A DNA stretch of 64,000 nucleotides from Henricia sp. BOLD:AAB3569 (Eukaryota; Echinodermata; Asteroidea; Spinulosida; Echinasteridae). Location of the stretch: assembly GCA_037783545.1 (NCBI GenBank), contig JBBELK010001000.1:372001-436000 (forward strand), written 5' to 3'. Position 1 is the first letter of the stretch. Every line of letters starts with the position of its first letter. The notes beneath the pieces are model-generated. The model worked only from the letters and a program-made list of their open reading frames with translations. It did no database searches and was not told the origin of the DNA. Shown piece by piece: positions 44,921 through 56,551 of the stretch. The position numbers were made by a program, and so were the translations under genes.

Positions 44921-46948
44921 ATGGACTGCACGATGCGTTTTGCGGTGGGCGTAACAGTGATATGCGCATTGGCCATGGTGGTTCTGGGGGCTGTGCCCCA
45001 GGCTGCTCGGCTGTCGTACGCCCGGTACGGTGACTTCAACATCGGAGGACTCTTCCCGCTACACTTTGTGGATTGTGACTCCATACCGACTATGTGGTCG
45101 CTGCAACAAGCCGAATCCATGGCGTACACCATTGATAGGATCAACAGCAGGAGCGACCTTTTGCCCAACGTAACTCTGGGTTTCGACATACGGGATAGCT
45201 GCAGGGACGAAGACCTATCGCTGTGGTCGGCCCTATCCCTGATCCAGGGCAGAAAAGCTGACTGCATCTTCCCCGATGAATTCCGTCCTTGCGCAAACTC
45301 GTCCCTCGTTGATGAGTCCAGAAAGGTGATTGGTATTGTAGGGCCTATGACGAGCATTGCCAGTCTTACGGCGACCGTTGCTGCAGACCTGTACGAAGTC
45401 CCAATGGTTACGTTTGGCGCCACGAGTGACGAACTGAGCAACAAGGAGAGATTCCCGTACTTCCTTCGCACCGTGCCCCCAGATAGTCTGCAGGCAGAAG
45501 CCATGATGGATTTGGTGTCCTACATGGGGTGGGAGTACGTCTCCATCATCTACCGGGCCGATACCTACGGCATCCGTGGGGCCCATGCCCTAGAAACTCT
45601 GGCTGAGCAACAAGGCGTGTGCGTGGCATTGTCTCTTCCCGTGCAGAGGTACCCCACGGACTCTGAGCTCGAAAGTGTGATGGACAGTTTACGGGAGGCT
45701 CGTAAGGCGCGCGTGCTGCTGGTCTTCGCCGGGTTGGCAACTGCCAATGCCGTGGTCGAGGCGGTGCGAAATAACGGGATGGAAGGGCATTTCACGTGGA
45801 TCGGCAGCGAAGCATGGGCGCACGGTGTGGGCCGGGACGACTCCGGCAAGCTCCCGCCTCTGGGCACCCTCTTCGTCCTCCTTGACAACCCAGAACCTCC
45901 GGGATACTTCGATTACTTTTCAAGACTGGACAGGCAGTACTTATTGAAGAATCCGTGGTTTGAGATCTTTCTGAGTGACTGGGAGGCGGACAATCATTGT
46001 ACGGTTTGGGTTGACGAGACGTGTGGCCTTCCACATCGAGATGAGTACACCTCATCGTCAATTATGTCGCCAGTCATCGATGCAGTGTACGCCTTTGCCT
46101 ACGGTCTACATTCACTCATCCAGTCTTCAGATGCCGTGAACGGCAGAAACCTTCTGAAGCACCTGAAGAATGTTAGCTTTGAGGAAGAGCGAGGACGGTT
46201 TCGGTTCAACTCGGAAGGCGCCGTGGCTGGTAAATATCTCCTTGAAAATGCCCAGATTAATGATGGAGTTTTCGAGATGACTCTGATAGGTTACTGGGAC
46301 GCCTTGGCCCCCGAACGCCTGTTTTTCAGCAAGGATATTGTTTGGGGTGACGGCACAACTGATGCGCCCACCTCGACGTGCAGAGATGTGTGTTCAACCG
46401 GATACAGGGTGGTTCCACTGAAACAAAAATGCTGCTTTGGATGTTCCGCTTGTGATCCATCCGCCATTGTGTTCAACCACACAGAATGCAGGGAATGTGG
46501 GAACACCGAATGGCCGGACGAGAATCGGCTGTCTTGTATCCCGATCATTCTAGCGTACCCCAAGTGGATTTCGCCACTGCAGCTGTCTATTTTAATCCTA
46601 TCGTTCTTGGGTTTTGCGCTGGTCACGTTCGTAGCCGCTGGGTTAATCTGGTACAGGAACCACAACGTAATCAAGGCGACGGGTCGTGAGTTGAGTTGCG
46701 TCAATGTCCTGGGGTTAAGCCTGAGCTACGTGGTTCCCTTCCTGCTTGTAGCTAAGCCAACATCGATCACATGCTGCATGTCTCAGGCTGCAGTTAGTCT
46801 CTCCTTCACCCTGGCTTTCGCCTCCATGTTGCTCAAAGTCAGCAGGATCTATCGCATCTTCAGGGCCGGGAAGCGATCTGCAGGGCGCCCTCGGTTCATT
46901 GCACCCAGCGAGCAGCTCACCATTGCCTGCGTCCTCGTACTGATTCAG
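44921..46948 (+). CDS. Metabotropic glutamate receptor-like class C GPCR, first coding exon (676 codons, 3' part missing)
   Basis: Starts at an ATG followed by a signal peptide (hydrophobic residues 7-24) and ends at donor gtaatt in phase 0. The Venus-flytrap domain spans about 36-480 (IGGLFPLHF, GIVGPMTSIASLTATVAA, FGATSDELSNKERFPYFLR). A nine-cysteine domain spans 487-540 (CRDVC, CCFGCSAC, CREC). TM1 is about 553-577, TM2 593-611, TM3 621-642 and TM4 begins at 665 (PRFIAPSEQLTIACVLVLIQ). Closest family by eye is mGluR. Residues facing the amino-acid backbone of glutamate in mGluR1 look kept (S145, T168, D188, Y216; D318 replaced by E297). The arginine loop, R323 and K409 equivalents that hold the side-chain carboxylate seem absent, so the ligand may not be glutamate. 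TM4-TM7 would need exon(s) beyond 64000; none is seen here. Confidence 0.88.
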
Positions 46949-47300
46949 GTAATTTGAATTTTAAAGATGAAGTACATGACTGGTAAACTGTTAAAAACGA
47001 CGTAATTTCCACTCGTAATTAAACATTTCTACAAACTGCCTTGTAGTAATTTCAGCCGCATATAGATACAGTAATACTTCAGAAAACCTGAAAAATCCAT
47101 ACATAGTTTTTGTGTTTAAAAGTAAATAGTTAAAATAGTTGTCTGCTGTAGACAACCTTTTTAAAAACCTACCTTGAGTTGGCAAATGCGTTTGTTATCT
47201 ACGGCTCAAATTGCTACAAGACATTATTCTTGGAATTCGTAAAAATGTTTCATCTGGTACCCACTGCTAAATGATTCGAACCGGTTACTCAACACCGGCC
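46949..47300. other. Start of receptor intron with a TTAA-repeat fragment
   Basis: From 46960 the sequence (GACTGGTAAACTGTTAAAAA, TTCAGAAAACCTGAAAAATC) resembles the end segment of the palindrome unit at 48007-48200. Confidence 0.5.
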
Positions 47301-47372
47301 AGCTCGGTGGTCGAGTGGTTAAGACGTCTGCCTAATACGCATGAGGTCGTGGGTTCGAGTCCCACTCGAGCA
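47301..47372 (+). tRNA. tRNA-Ile(AAU)-like sequence, probably a pseudogene or SINE head
   Basis: 72 nt fold as a class I cloverleaf: perfect T stem (GTGGG/CCCAC), loop CTAATAC giving anticodon AAT, B box GGTTCGAGTCC, and a T run 12 nt after the end. Mismatches at 1:72, 13:22 and 28:42 and an A at position 1 argue against a functional tRNA. Confidence 0.4.
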
Positions 47373-47438
47373 CGCTGGGAAGTTTTTCCTCATAGTGTCT
47401 CGGGGAAATTATGCCTCCATTGTTCGTGCAGTACATAT

Positions 47439-47695
47439 ATGGGTCATTCTATAAATTTGGGGTCCAACGTGTGACATTTTTCTGTCCCCGTTACACCTGA
47501 CATACTGCTATTTGCCCGAGTATCATTAAAAATGCCTTCAAACCATATTTTTATGAATTGTATTTTATGTCATCACTCTTTGAAATAGAAGGCATTTAAA
47601 GAATATGTCCTGAATTTACAAAATACAACATTTTACAAGATGTCAGATGTAACGGGGACAGAAAAAGTGGACCCCAAATTTATAGAATGACCCAT
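47439..47695. mobile_element. MITE family D, copy 3
   Basis: Ends ATGGGTCATTCTATAAATTT and complement, perfect over about 28 bp. Interior matches 12281 and 28598. Confidence 0.8.
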
Positions 47696-48199
47696 ATGGC
47701 TTTCGAGCCAGACTAAATAGGACGGTGATTTCGCACGATTTCTCGAAAGCACGTGGAAACAGTTTGTTTTTCGAACGTGCTGATGTTTTGGTTTTCTCAC
47801 TGGAACATTAGATTCTAATTTGTTAAGAAATGTCTTATAGCAGTATCGGATGGCATATTATAAGCCTCCTCCGCAGACAAAAACATCATAAACATAAGCC
47901 CGGTTGCTGCCGAAGAGGAGTGATTTTTATGAGTTCTTTAAGACATAGGTGGTCCAATAATTTTTCCAAGGCTGTATTAGCTAAAAATATGGACATATGA
48001 ATGCCTTTAAAGGTAGTATACATGATTGGTAAACTGTAAAAAATGGCGTGATTTTTACTGGTAATTGAAAGCCTGTAGGCCTATGTCGAGAAAACTGCCT
48101 TGTAGAAATTTCAGCCACATAGATGCAGTCATATATCAGAAAACCTGAAAAATCTAAGCATGGCTTTTTTGCATGAATGAATGGCTAAAAACAAATCGC

Positions 48200-48715
48200 C
48201 AGGGTGTTTTTAAAAAAAGGAAACCGAGATTAATTTGTTAATTTCGTGGAGATGGCTAAATATTTTGGAAATTGGCAACCGCCATATATTAGCTAATGAT
48301 GTCCTCTTTCTTATGACACCACGAAATCCAATTTACGGTCACACATGACTGAGCACGGAGCAGTGTAATCAACCATGTCAGAACTGGTCTTGCACCAAAA
48401 AGATGTTTTCATAATGAACCATGTCTGCCCAGTGCAGGGCTTTTGTTGGGCCTCCAAATTATGCAATCCTCAGCCTGTTATTTTATTGCACACTCCTTAA
48501 AAGGCTGCGGTGAATCTGGTGCAAGACCAGTTCTGACATGGTTGATTACACTGCTCCGTGCTCAGTCATGTTTGACCGTAAATTGGATTTCTTGGTGTCA
48601 TAAGAAAGAGGACATCATTAGCTAATAGATGGCCGTTGCCAATTTCCAAAATATTTAGCCATCTCCACGAAATTAACAAATTAATCTCGGTTTCCTTTTT
48701 TTTTTAAAACACCCT
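48200..48715. mobile_element. Inner foldback, left arm copy (CAGGGTGTTTT termini)
   Basis: Arms of about 200 bp, from CAGGGTGTTTTTAAAAAAAG inward to ACTGGTCTTGCACC, and their complement; about 130-bp loop. Confidence 0.75.
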
Positions 48716-49481
48716 ACATGTAAAGGTCATCTTTGGAGATTCAAATAGTTTTGTCATTTTTCTCATGAACGGGGGGCACTCCAGACGAAATAATTTCACA
48801 GGATGATTACTACCATTACCATCTTGATAACAAGTAAGCTTTTAGATAATAATTCAGACATTTTTTGAGGGCAGTTACCAAACATGTAGACTATCTTTAA
48901 CAAAACTGAATAGCGTGTAAATGAATAAGTACCAGCAAAATAGCGTCCTGATCAAATTTGCATAATTACGTACTCTGCACAAACGAGTTCGAATCTAATG
49001 TTCGAGTGAGAAAACCACATAATTCCTTAAAATGCACGATTTCACGGTGAAAATGCTGTCTTTTGTCCAACTGTAACCACTCATTGTGTTAGTAAGACAT
49101 CTGTGCACACACCACTTTTTAAATGACAAAAATCAATAAAACAGTTTTTGAGCTACATATTAAACAACGGGAAATTACTTTTTTGGTTGGGTGTAATAAG
49201 CATTTACTACCGTTTCTACTACTAGTACATGCTGAACAGTAAAAGAAACTTTTTATTCATATGAACTGAAGCATTTGCTTATTCTAAATGCTTATACTTC
49301 GTAGTAAATGCTTTACCTGTTTACTTGAACTTCCTAGCATTTGCTAGTTTTTATTATTACGACCCATAATGTGGGTGCATGGATACCAAATATTGATCAG
49401 TATTCGAACAAATTTTAATAAAGAAAACAAGCTCTGTTGAAACAACATTTAAAGCGAAATAATGATAGTGATGAGAAAAGT

Positions 49482-49806
49482 TGGGAGCACGTGTGGTCTA
49501 GTGGGTACACAGCCGTGCTCGTAATCGGAGAGTTATGGGTTCGAGCCCCACTTGTGTCAACATGTTTGTGTCTGTGGGTAAGACACTAATTCGTCTCAAT
49601 TGCCTCGTCAACCCAAGCGATATCTGGGGAGCTGTTATGGGGAATGCCACAATCTAACTGCTGATAGAGTTGTGCGCCTTGGCCAGGCTACCTATATAGT
49701 TGAAGCGAAATGGTTCTGGTGATTTCCTGACGGCAGCGGTAATAATGGCAACAGCGCCATGATCTATATGGAATGGCGCTATATAAAAACCTGCTATTAT
49801 TATTAA
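49482..49806 (+). mobile_element. tRNA-derived SINE, family S5, left arm copy
   Basis: A box TGGTCTAGTGG, B box GGGTTCGAGCCCC, body with GGCGCTATATAAAA and an (ATT)n tail. Confidence 0.8.
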
Positions 49807-50802
49807 AAGTAAATGATCAATGAACTTAAAGCAATGCTGGTCGTTAATTTAACCAATCATGCTGACTGGTTTTCTTTTAGGCCTATTCGTTTAGTTTCAT
49901 TTGAATGCAAATAATTTGAACGTACAAAGTGCAAAATTAGTCACACATGCATAAACGAAAAGGAAAGTAATTTAGAATGCAATTAATGCAAAACCCGTGT
50001 GAACTCAACTGGTGACAAATTGAATGACGATTGATGCTTTGTATAATGTGACGCAAGTTTTAATCTGGATGAACGGCCTTTGATGAACGGATTTGTTTTT
50101 AGCCGTTCATTCATGCAAAAAAGCCATGCTTAGATTTTTCAGGTAAGTTCTGAAATATTACTGCATCTATGTGGCTGAAATTTCTACAAGGTAGTTTTCT
50201 CGACATAGTCCTACAGGCTTTTAATTACCAGTGAAAATCACGCCATTTTTTACAGTTTACCAATCATGTAGTATATATGGCATTCATCATGTCCATATTT
50301 TTAGCTAATAAAATACAGCCTTGGACAAATTATTGGACCACCTATGTCTTGAAGAACTCATAAAAATCACTCCTCTTCGGCAGCAACCGGGCTTATGTTT
50401 ATGATGTTTTTGTCTGCGGAGGAGGCTTATAACATGCCATCCAATATTGCTATAAGACATTTCTTAACAAATTGTTATGTACTTATATTATTTTTGTTGT
50501 CAGGTTGTAGGTGGTCCAGTAATTTTTTCCAGGGCCGTACATCCAGATTAAAACTTGCGTCACATTATACAAAGCATCGAATCGTCATTCAATTTGGCAC
50601 CAGTTGAGTTCACACGGGTTTTGCATTAATTGCATTCTAAATTACTTTCCTTTTCGTTTATGTGTGACTAATTTTGCACTTTGTACGTTCAAATTATTTG
50701 CATTCAAATGAAACTAAACAAATAGGCCTAAAAGAAAACCAGTAAGCATGATTGGTTAAATTAACGACCAGCATTGCTTTAAGTTCATAGGATCATTTAC
50801 TT

Positions 50803-51125
50803 TTAATAATAATAGCAGGTTTTTATATAGCGCCATTCCATATAGATCATGGCGCTGCCATTATACGCTGCCGTCAGGAAATCACCAGAACCATTTCGCT
50901 TCAACTATATAGGCTGGCAGCCTGGCCAAGGCGCACAACTCTATCAGCAGTTAGATTGTGGCATTCCCCATAACAGCTCCCCAGATATCGCTTGGGTTGA
51001 CGAGGCAATTGAGACGAAGTGTCTTACCCACAGACATAAACATGTTGACACAAGTGGGGCTCGAACCCATAACTCTCCGATTACGAGCACGGCTGTGTAC
51101 CCACTAGACCACACGTGCTCCCAAC
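50803..51125 (-). mobile_element. tRNA-derived SINE, family S5, right arm copy
   Basis: Inverted duplicate of the SINE at 49482-49806, as part of the palindrome. Confidence 0.8.
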
Positions 51126-51744
51126 TTTTCTCATCACTATCATTATTTCGCTTTAAATGTTGTTTCAACAGAGCTTGTTTTCTTTATTAAAATTTGTTCG
51201 AATACTGATCAATATTTGGTATCCATGCACTCATATTATGGGTCGTAATAATAAAAACTAGCAAATGCTAGGAAGTTCAAGTAAACAGGTAAAGCATTTA
51301 CTACGAAGTATATAAGCATTTAGAATAAGCAAATGCTTCAGTTCATATGAATAAAAAGTTTCTTTTACTGTTCAGCATGTACTAGTAGTAGAAACGGTAG
51401 TAAATGCTTATTACACCCAACCAAAAAAGTAATTTCCCGTTGTTTAATATGTAGCTCAAAAACTGTTTTATTGATTTTTGTCATTTAAAAAGTGGTGTGT
51501 GCACAGATGTCTTACTAACACAATGAGTGGTTACAGTTGGACAAAAGACAGCATTTTCACCGTGAAATCGTGCATTTTAAGGAATTATGTGGTTTTCTCA
51601 CTCGAACATTAGATTCGAACTCGTTTGTGCAGAGTACGTAATTATGCAAATTTGATCAGGACGCTATTTTGCTGGTTCGTCTGGAGTGCCCCCTGTTCAT
51701 GAGAAAAATGACAAAACTATTTGAATCTCCAAAGATGACCTATA

Positions 51745-52267
51745 CAGGGTGTTAAAAAAAAAAAAAGGAAACCGAGATTAATTTGTTAATTTCGTGGAGA
51801 TGGCTGAATATTTTGGAAATTGGCAACCGCCATCTATTAGCTAATGATGTCCTCTTTCTTATGACACCACGAAATCCAATTTACGGTCACACATGACTGA
51901 GCACGGAGCAGTGTAATCAACCATGTCAGAACTGGTCTTGCACCAGATTTACCGCAGCCTTTTAAGGAGTGTGCAATGAAATAACAGGCTGAAGATTGCA
52001 TAATTTGGAGGCCCAACAAAAGCCCTGCACTGGGCAGACATGGTTCATTATGAAAACATCTTTTTGGTGCAAGACAAGTTCTGACATGGTTTATTACACT
52101 GCTCCGTGCTCAGTCATGATTGTGTGACCGTAAATTGGATTTCGTGGTGTCATAAGAAAGAGGACATCATTAGCTAATAGATGGCGGTTGCCAATTTCCA
52201 AAATATTTAGCCATCTCCACGAAATTAACAAATTAATCTCGGTTTCCTTTTTTTTTTAAACACCCTG
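51745..52267. mobile_element. Inner foldback, right arm copy
   Basis: Counterpart of 48200-48715. Its outer flank GCGATTTGTTTTTAGCC mirrors the left copy's outer flank. Confidence 0.75.
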
Positions 52268-52932
52268 GCGATTTGTTTTTAGCCATTCATTCATGCAAAA
52301 AAGCCATGCTTAGATTTTTCAGGTTTTCTGAAATATTACTGCATCTATGTGGCTGAAATTTCTACAAGGTAGTTTTCTCGACATAGGCCTACAGGCTTTC
52401 AATTACCAGTGAAAATCACGCCATTTTTTACAATTTACCAATCATGTAGCCTATACTACCTTTAAAGGCATTCATCATGTCCATATTTTTAGCTAATACA
52501 GCCTTGGAAAAATTATTGGACCACCTATGTCTTGAAGAACCCATAAAAATGAACCAAAACATTACCAAACTTGAAATGCTTTCAGTAAAAGCATGTACTT
52601 AGTTGTTATTCATACAATCGCAGATAAACGCTTCAAAAATTGTAGTAAAAGCAAATGCTAGTTTTTTGTTAATACGCCATACGACCCTATGTCTATACAC
52701 TGCATATTACAGTTAACCGCGCACTGCACTAGTTGCCATTTTATTTTTATACAAAAACTCTGCTATATACACATGTACCTGGGATATACCTGGGTCCTGC
52801 GCATATATTTAGGCATGCCAAGTATATGCGACAAAAAATGTACGACATCGCAAATATTTGCAAAGAAATTTACAACATCGCAAATAATTATTTGCAAAAA
52901 TATTTGCAAAGAAATGTGCGACATGTGTTTTT

Positions 52933-53472
52933 TAGGCCCGCTTCAAACGTCGCGCTTATGCCGTATCGAATTAAATTCAAATTGATATTTTAAATTCGAC
53001 ACGGCACAAGCACGACGTTTGAAGCCATTTGGCTCGGCAAAATGAGTTCGACACGGCAGATGATTTTAGCTTGACAGGGTCTGCCGTGCTAACTCAATTT
53101 AGTGCGGCACAAGCACGGCTTTGCTTCAAACGTCGTGCTTCTGCCGTGTCGAATTTGATTCCAGAACGAAGTTGGTCCGCAATTTTGTTCCTAACTAGGA
53201 ATGCGCATGCTCGCAGCGCGTATGTGAGTAAAGAAATAACTAACAAACAAGTGCATCAAAATAATAAAATGGCGACGTACAATGGACAGAATGGAAAACG
53301 CACGTGTACAACGTCCATGACGTGCGCAATAATCATCCGCCATGTTCGATGTATATTAAACTTGACTGGGAGTTTGTAAATAAGTTCGACGTTCGAAGCC
53401 ACTGCCGTGCTAACGTCGTGCCAAGTTGAATTTAATTCGACACGGAATAAGTGCGACGTTTGAAGCGGGCCT
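52933..53472. mobile_element. Multi-arm foldback, GGCCCGCTTCAAACGTCG termini
   Basis: Ends GGCCCGCTTCAAACGTCGCG and GCGACGTTTGAAGCGGGCC. The TTCGACACGGC...CGACGTTTGAAGC arm recurs at least three more times inside in both orientations. Confidence 0.7.
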
Positions 53473-54795
53473 CAATAGTGTACGCACGGCTCGTATTAAG
53501 AACGCCTGTCTGAAACCAAATTTTATTTGGAGTGACTCGAGTCGCTCTTAATACAATTACTAGTAGTTGGGCGCGACTCTGGTGCGCCTGTATGAAACGG
53601 TGTAAGAAAACTTTTCAAGTGTCCTCTGCATGGAGAACAAAATTGCAGGGTTTCGACGAAATATAGCGTATTCTGTTCGCCAATCGACGGGGTTTACAAA
53701 ATATGTAAATTGTCTGAACTTTCAATCTGTGATAGCTATATCAATAACTCTTCTACAGACGTTGTTTCTTTTCCATCTTCGTTGTAAAATAAAATCGAAA
53801 TAAAATAACACCGTGACTTAACTGATTTAATTAGACCATGTTATTTCAGAGAGAGGCGGCCATTGATAGCTTTGTACAATTTATTGAATTAAGTTTCTTT
53901 TTAATTTTTTTCTTTTAATTGGAAAATAGAATTAAGTAACGACAAAGGCATGCTATAAAATCGAAAAGTGCTGTGGCATGTCTATGTCGTTACTAATTCA
54001 ATGTTCCATTGTAGTATGGAACGCCTATTTGTTTTCTTTTATTGTAGATCATCAACCAAACTTGGGATGAGAGAAATAAAAATAATTGGTTGTTTCATTT
54101 CAATGGTTACTTGCGCTGCGCACAAGGAGCATTGGTGCAGAGCGTATTTGATACAGACTGCAGCCATTAGGAAACCAACAAAAGATGACGTATTCACTTC
54201 GGCAGTCGACTGCCGAAGTGAATGAATACGTGGCTCTACACTAAAAATCACTAAACCGTGTTCCTGTGCTTTTGCAATGTATACCTTTTCCGACAGCATG
54301 ATATTTAGAGCCAATTACCATGGCAACACGTCACACTTCGGCTGTCTATTGAAAAGAAATATCAAAGGTTCACTGGTTTTAAACCTATGCAGTCACATTG
54401 GCAACACATCACACAAAGGGCCCTCTATCATTAGTACTCTCTATCTTGTTTTTATAATGTTTGAGATACCCCATCCAACCCTTATTTCACATTTTCCTTC
54501 ACTGCAAATCTTGTTGGTCAAAATGGGTTGATATTTTAACCAATTTGGTCAATATATAATTAATTCAATTATTTACAATTATTCAGATATTTAGGGTATG
54601 CAATCGTTTCTTTTCAGACCAAGTACATACTGGCCACTAATATATAATAAAATAATGCAGTGTAAATTTCATGATCGCTCAGTAAACAGCCGACCATTTT
54701 TGACCAACAGCAAGTCATTTGCCCAACATCATAAATGGCCAACAAATTTGCAGTGAATTGTTTTTGACGAAGCCGAAGAATCATTATCTCTCTAA
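53473..54795. other. Presumed receptor intron, one perfect palindrome
   Basis: Nothing recognised except the 32-bp palindrome at 54192-54223. Confidence 0.4.
54192..54223. repeat. 32-bp perfect palindrome
   Basis: ATTCACTTCGGCAGTC followed by its exact reverse complement, centred on GTCGAC. CGT/ACG continue the pairing outside after a 4-base slip. Confidence 0.8.
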
Positions 54796-55063
54796 ATGCA
54801 AAAGAGTGAAAAACTCACTCTTCAACAGAGTGTAAACAACAGAAAATCCTCTAAATCACTTTAAAAAGAGGGGAAATCATAGGTACTAAGGGACAACTCG
54901 AAAAAGAGTTGTCCTTATATATGGCTCTTTTTTTAGGAGTGATTTCCACTCCTTTTAGATTGATTTAGAAGATTTTCTGTTGTTTTCACTCTTTTTAGAG
55001 TGGTTTTCATTCTTTTGGAGTGCTTTTATAAGGGACTCACTCTTTCGAAGATAGAAGAGTGAG

Positions 55064-55841
55064 TGTTACTGCGGTCGAGTGAATAGCGCCCTCCATATAT
55101 GTAGTAATTTTAGTGAAATATGTGGATCAGAAACCAGTCTAGGAAACGTTTGTGATTGCAACTCGAACAACAGAAGAGCAAACATTTTGCGATGGTTTTC
55201 TAAACGAATGTTAGAAGTATTTTCTTTTGATTGCCAAACCCCCTTAAGGAGAAGCAAGGAGGTAATTGTTTTGCCCTTTCTTTGTGATAACTTTTGATTG
55301 ATTTAGCTTTTCTTTGATCGAATTATCATCATGAGATTTGTATTGGAAATTCACATGCTCGAACATGCGACTGGTGATATACAGTGTGTATTATTATGAT
55401 AAGGAATTTACTGGACACATGGATATGTACGATGTTAATTCTTTGTTTGTAAACACTGGATTTCTTTGTTTCGCTTATCCAGTTTTCACGTAGCCTCACG
55501 TAGCCTCACGTAGCCTCACGTAGCCTCACGTAGCCGCCACTACACGTAGCCACCACACGTAGCTGTATGGAGTGATGTGGATTCTTATGGAGTCATACGG
55601 AATTATTTAGAGTTATTCAGAGCAAGAAGTCAGAGTCATTAAATCAGAACTTGTTTGAGTAAATGAGACTTCAAGGAGACTTCATTTTGGCTTCAGTAGA
55701 GACCCTTGTTATGCTTCTTTAGTCTGGTAATCTGCGAACTTTTAACAAAGAAACCTGCAACTCATGCGAAACTATTTGTCACTGCGAAACCCCCCCTAAC
55801 GGCAGTATTATTTGCGTACAATCCGGAGTGCTGCCGCTATA
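55064..55841 (+). repeat. 5' LTR of the BEL/Pao element
   Basis: About 778 bp starting TGTTACTGCGG and ending GCTATA. The right edge is uncertain by about 4 bases because the next bases resemble the target duplication. It contains a CACGTAGCCT iteration at about 55488-55562. Confidence 0.9.
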
Positions 55842-56551
55842 GTGAAAACTCCTTGACTGTAACAAAAAGGGAGTGAGTTCGATCTACGACCAGTTTGAAG
55901 ACAACTGCGACAATATACCGAGCAAGTGCAACTATCGAATGACGTGGACTGTACACGGATGACAAGTCAACATTGCCCTTGACCTGATCACAGCCTGAGT
56001 ACACATGGAACTACGCTGGAATGCTCCTGTGTCATCAAAATTGACTTGTAACAAGAGCCCTGCTTTCGGTTAACTGTGTTCTGAACGCCTGCGGTTCCAA
56101 GTCAACTTTATTGTTTGTGAATTCCAGCCAGTGATTAAATTTGCAAACAGTGCGTATATGCTGCACGAAAATTATAATCATACAGTGTACTTTAGTGTTG
56201 ACAAATTACTATGCAACTTGATTAGTCTTATTTTCTTGGATACAGACAGACAACAGTCTACATGTACATGTTTACTTAAATAGGGTGTATGTGTACAGTA
56301 CGTGGTTTGCATTATCTGTAACTGTCACTTGTTTATGCACATGTGATTATACTTACCTTCATGTGCGCAATTTGCTAATTTGCCCACACCGGTACATAAA
56401 TACAAGTATTTAGTGGTCATAGGTACACAGTACTTATTCCTACGTAGATGTAGAACTGATAGTGTAATTTTCAGAGATAAGGTGCATTTATTGCCTGTCC
56501 ACATATTTTGGCAATTTTGTTGAATATTCCCCCTTCCTTTCATAAGCAGAA
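55842..56551 (+). other. 5' leader of the BEL/Pao element
   Basis: Non-coding stretch between the 5' LTR and gag start. I could not identify the primer-binding site with confidence. Confidence 0.6.

Larger units (their letters stand above)
47816..52550. mobile_element. 4.7-kb composite palindrome
   Basis: The sequence from about 47923 to 50080 recurs in inverse order from 50541 to 52550, with about 140 bp extra in the left arm (about 48797-48940). The 460-bp spacer (50085-50540) is itself a third copy of the outer flank. TTAA at 48007 and 52462 with GGTAGTATACATGATTGG termini matches the TTAA foldbacks. Each arm carries an inner foldback and a SINE. No transposase seen. Confidence 0.75.

Noticed and set aside
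48443-52019. Identical 60-codon frames at 48443-48625 (plus) and 51837-52019 (minus)
   Set aside because: They are the two arms of the palindrome, so the match reflects duplication of the DNA, not a conserved gene.
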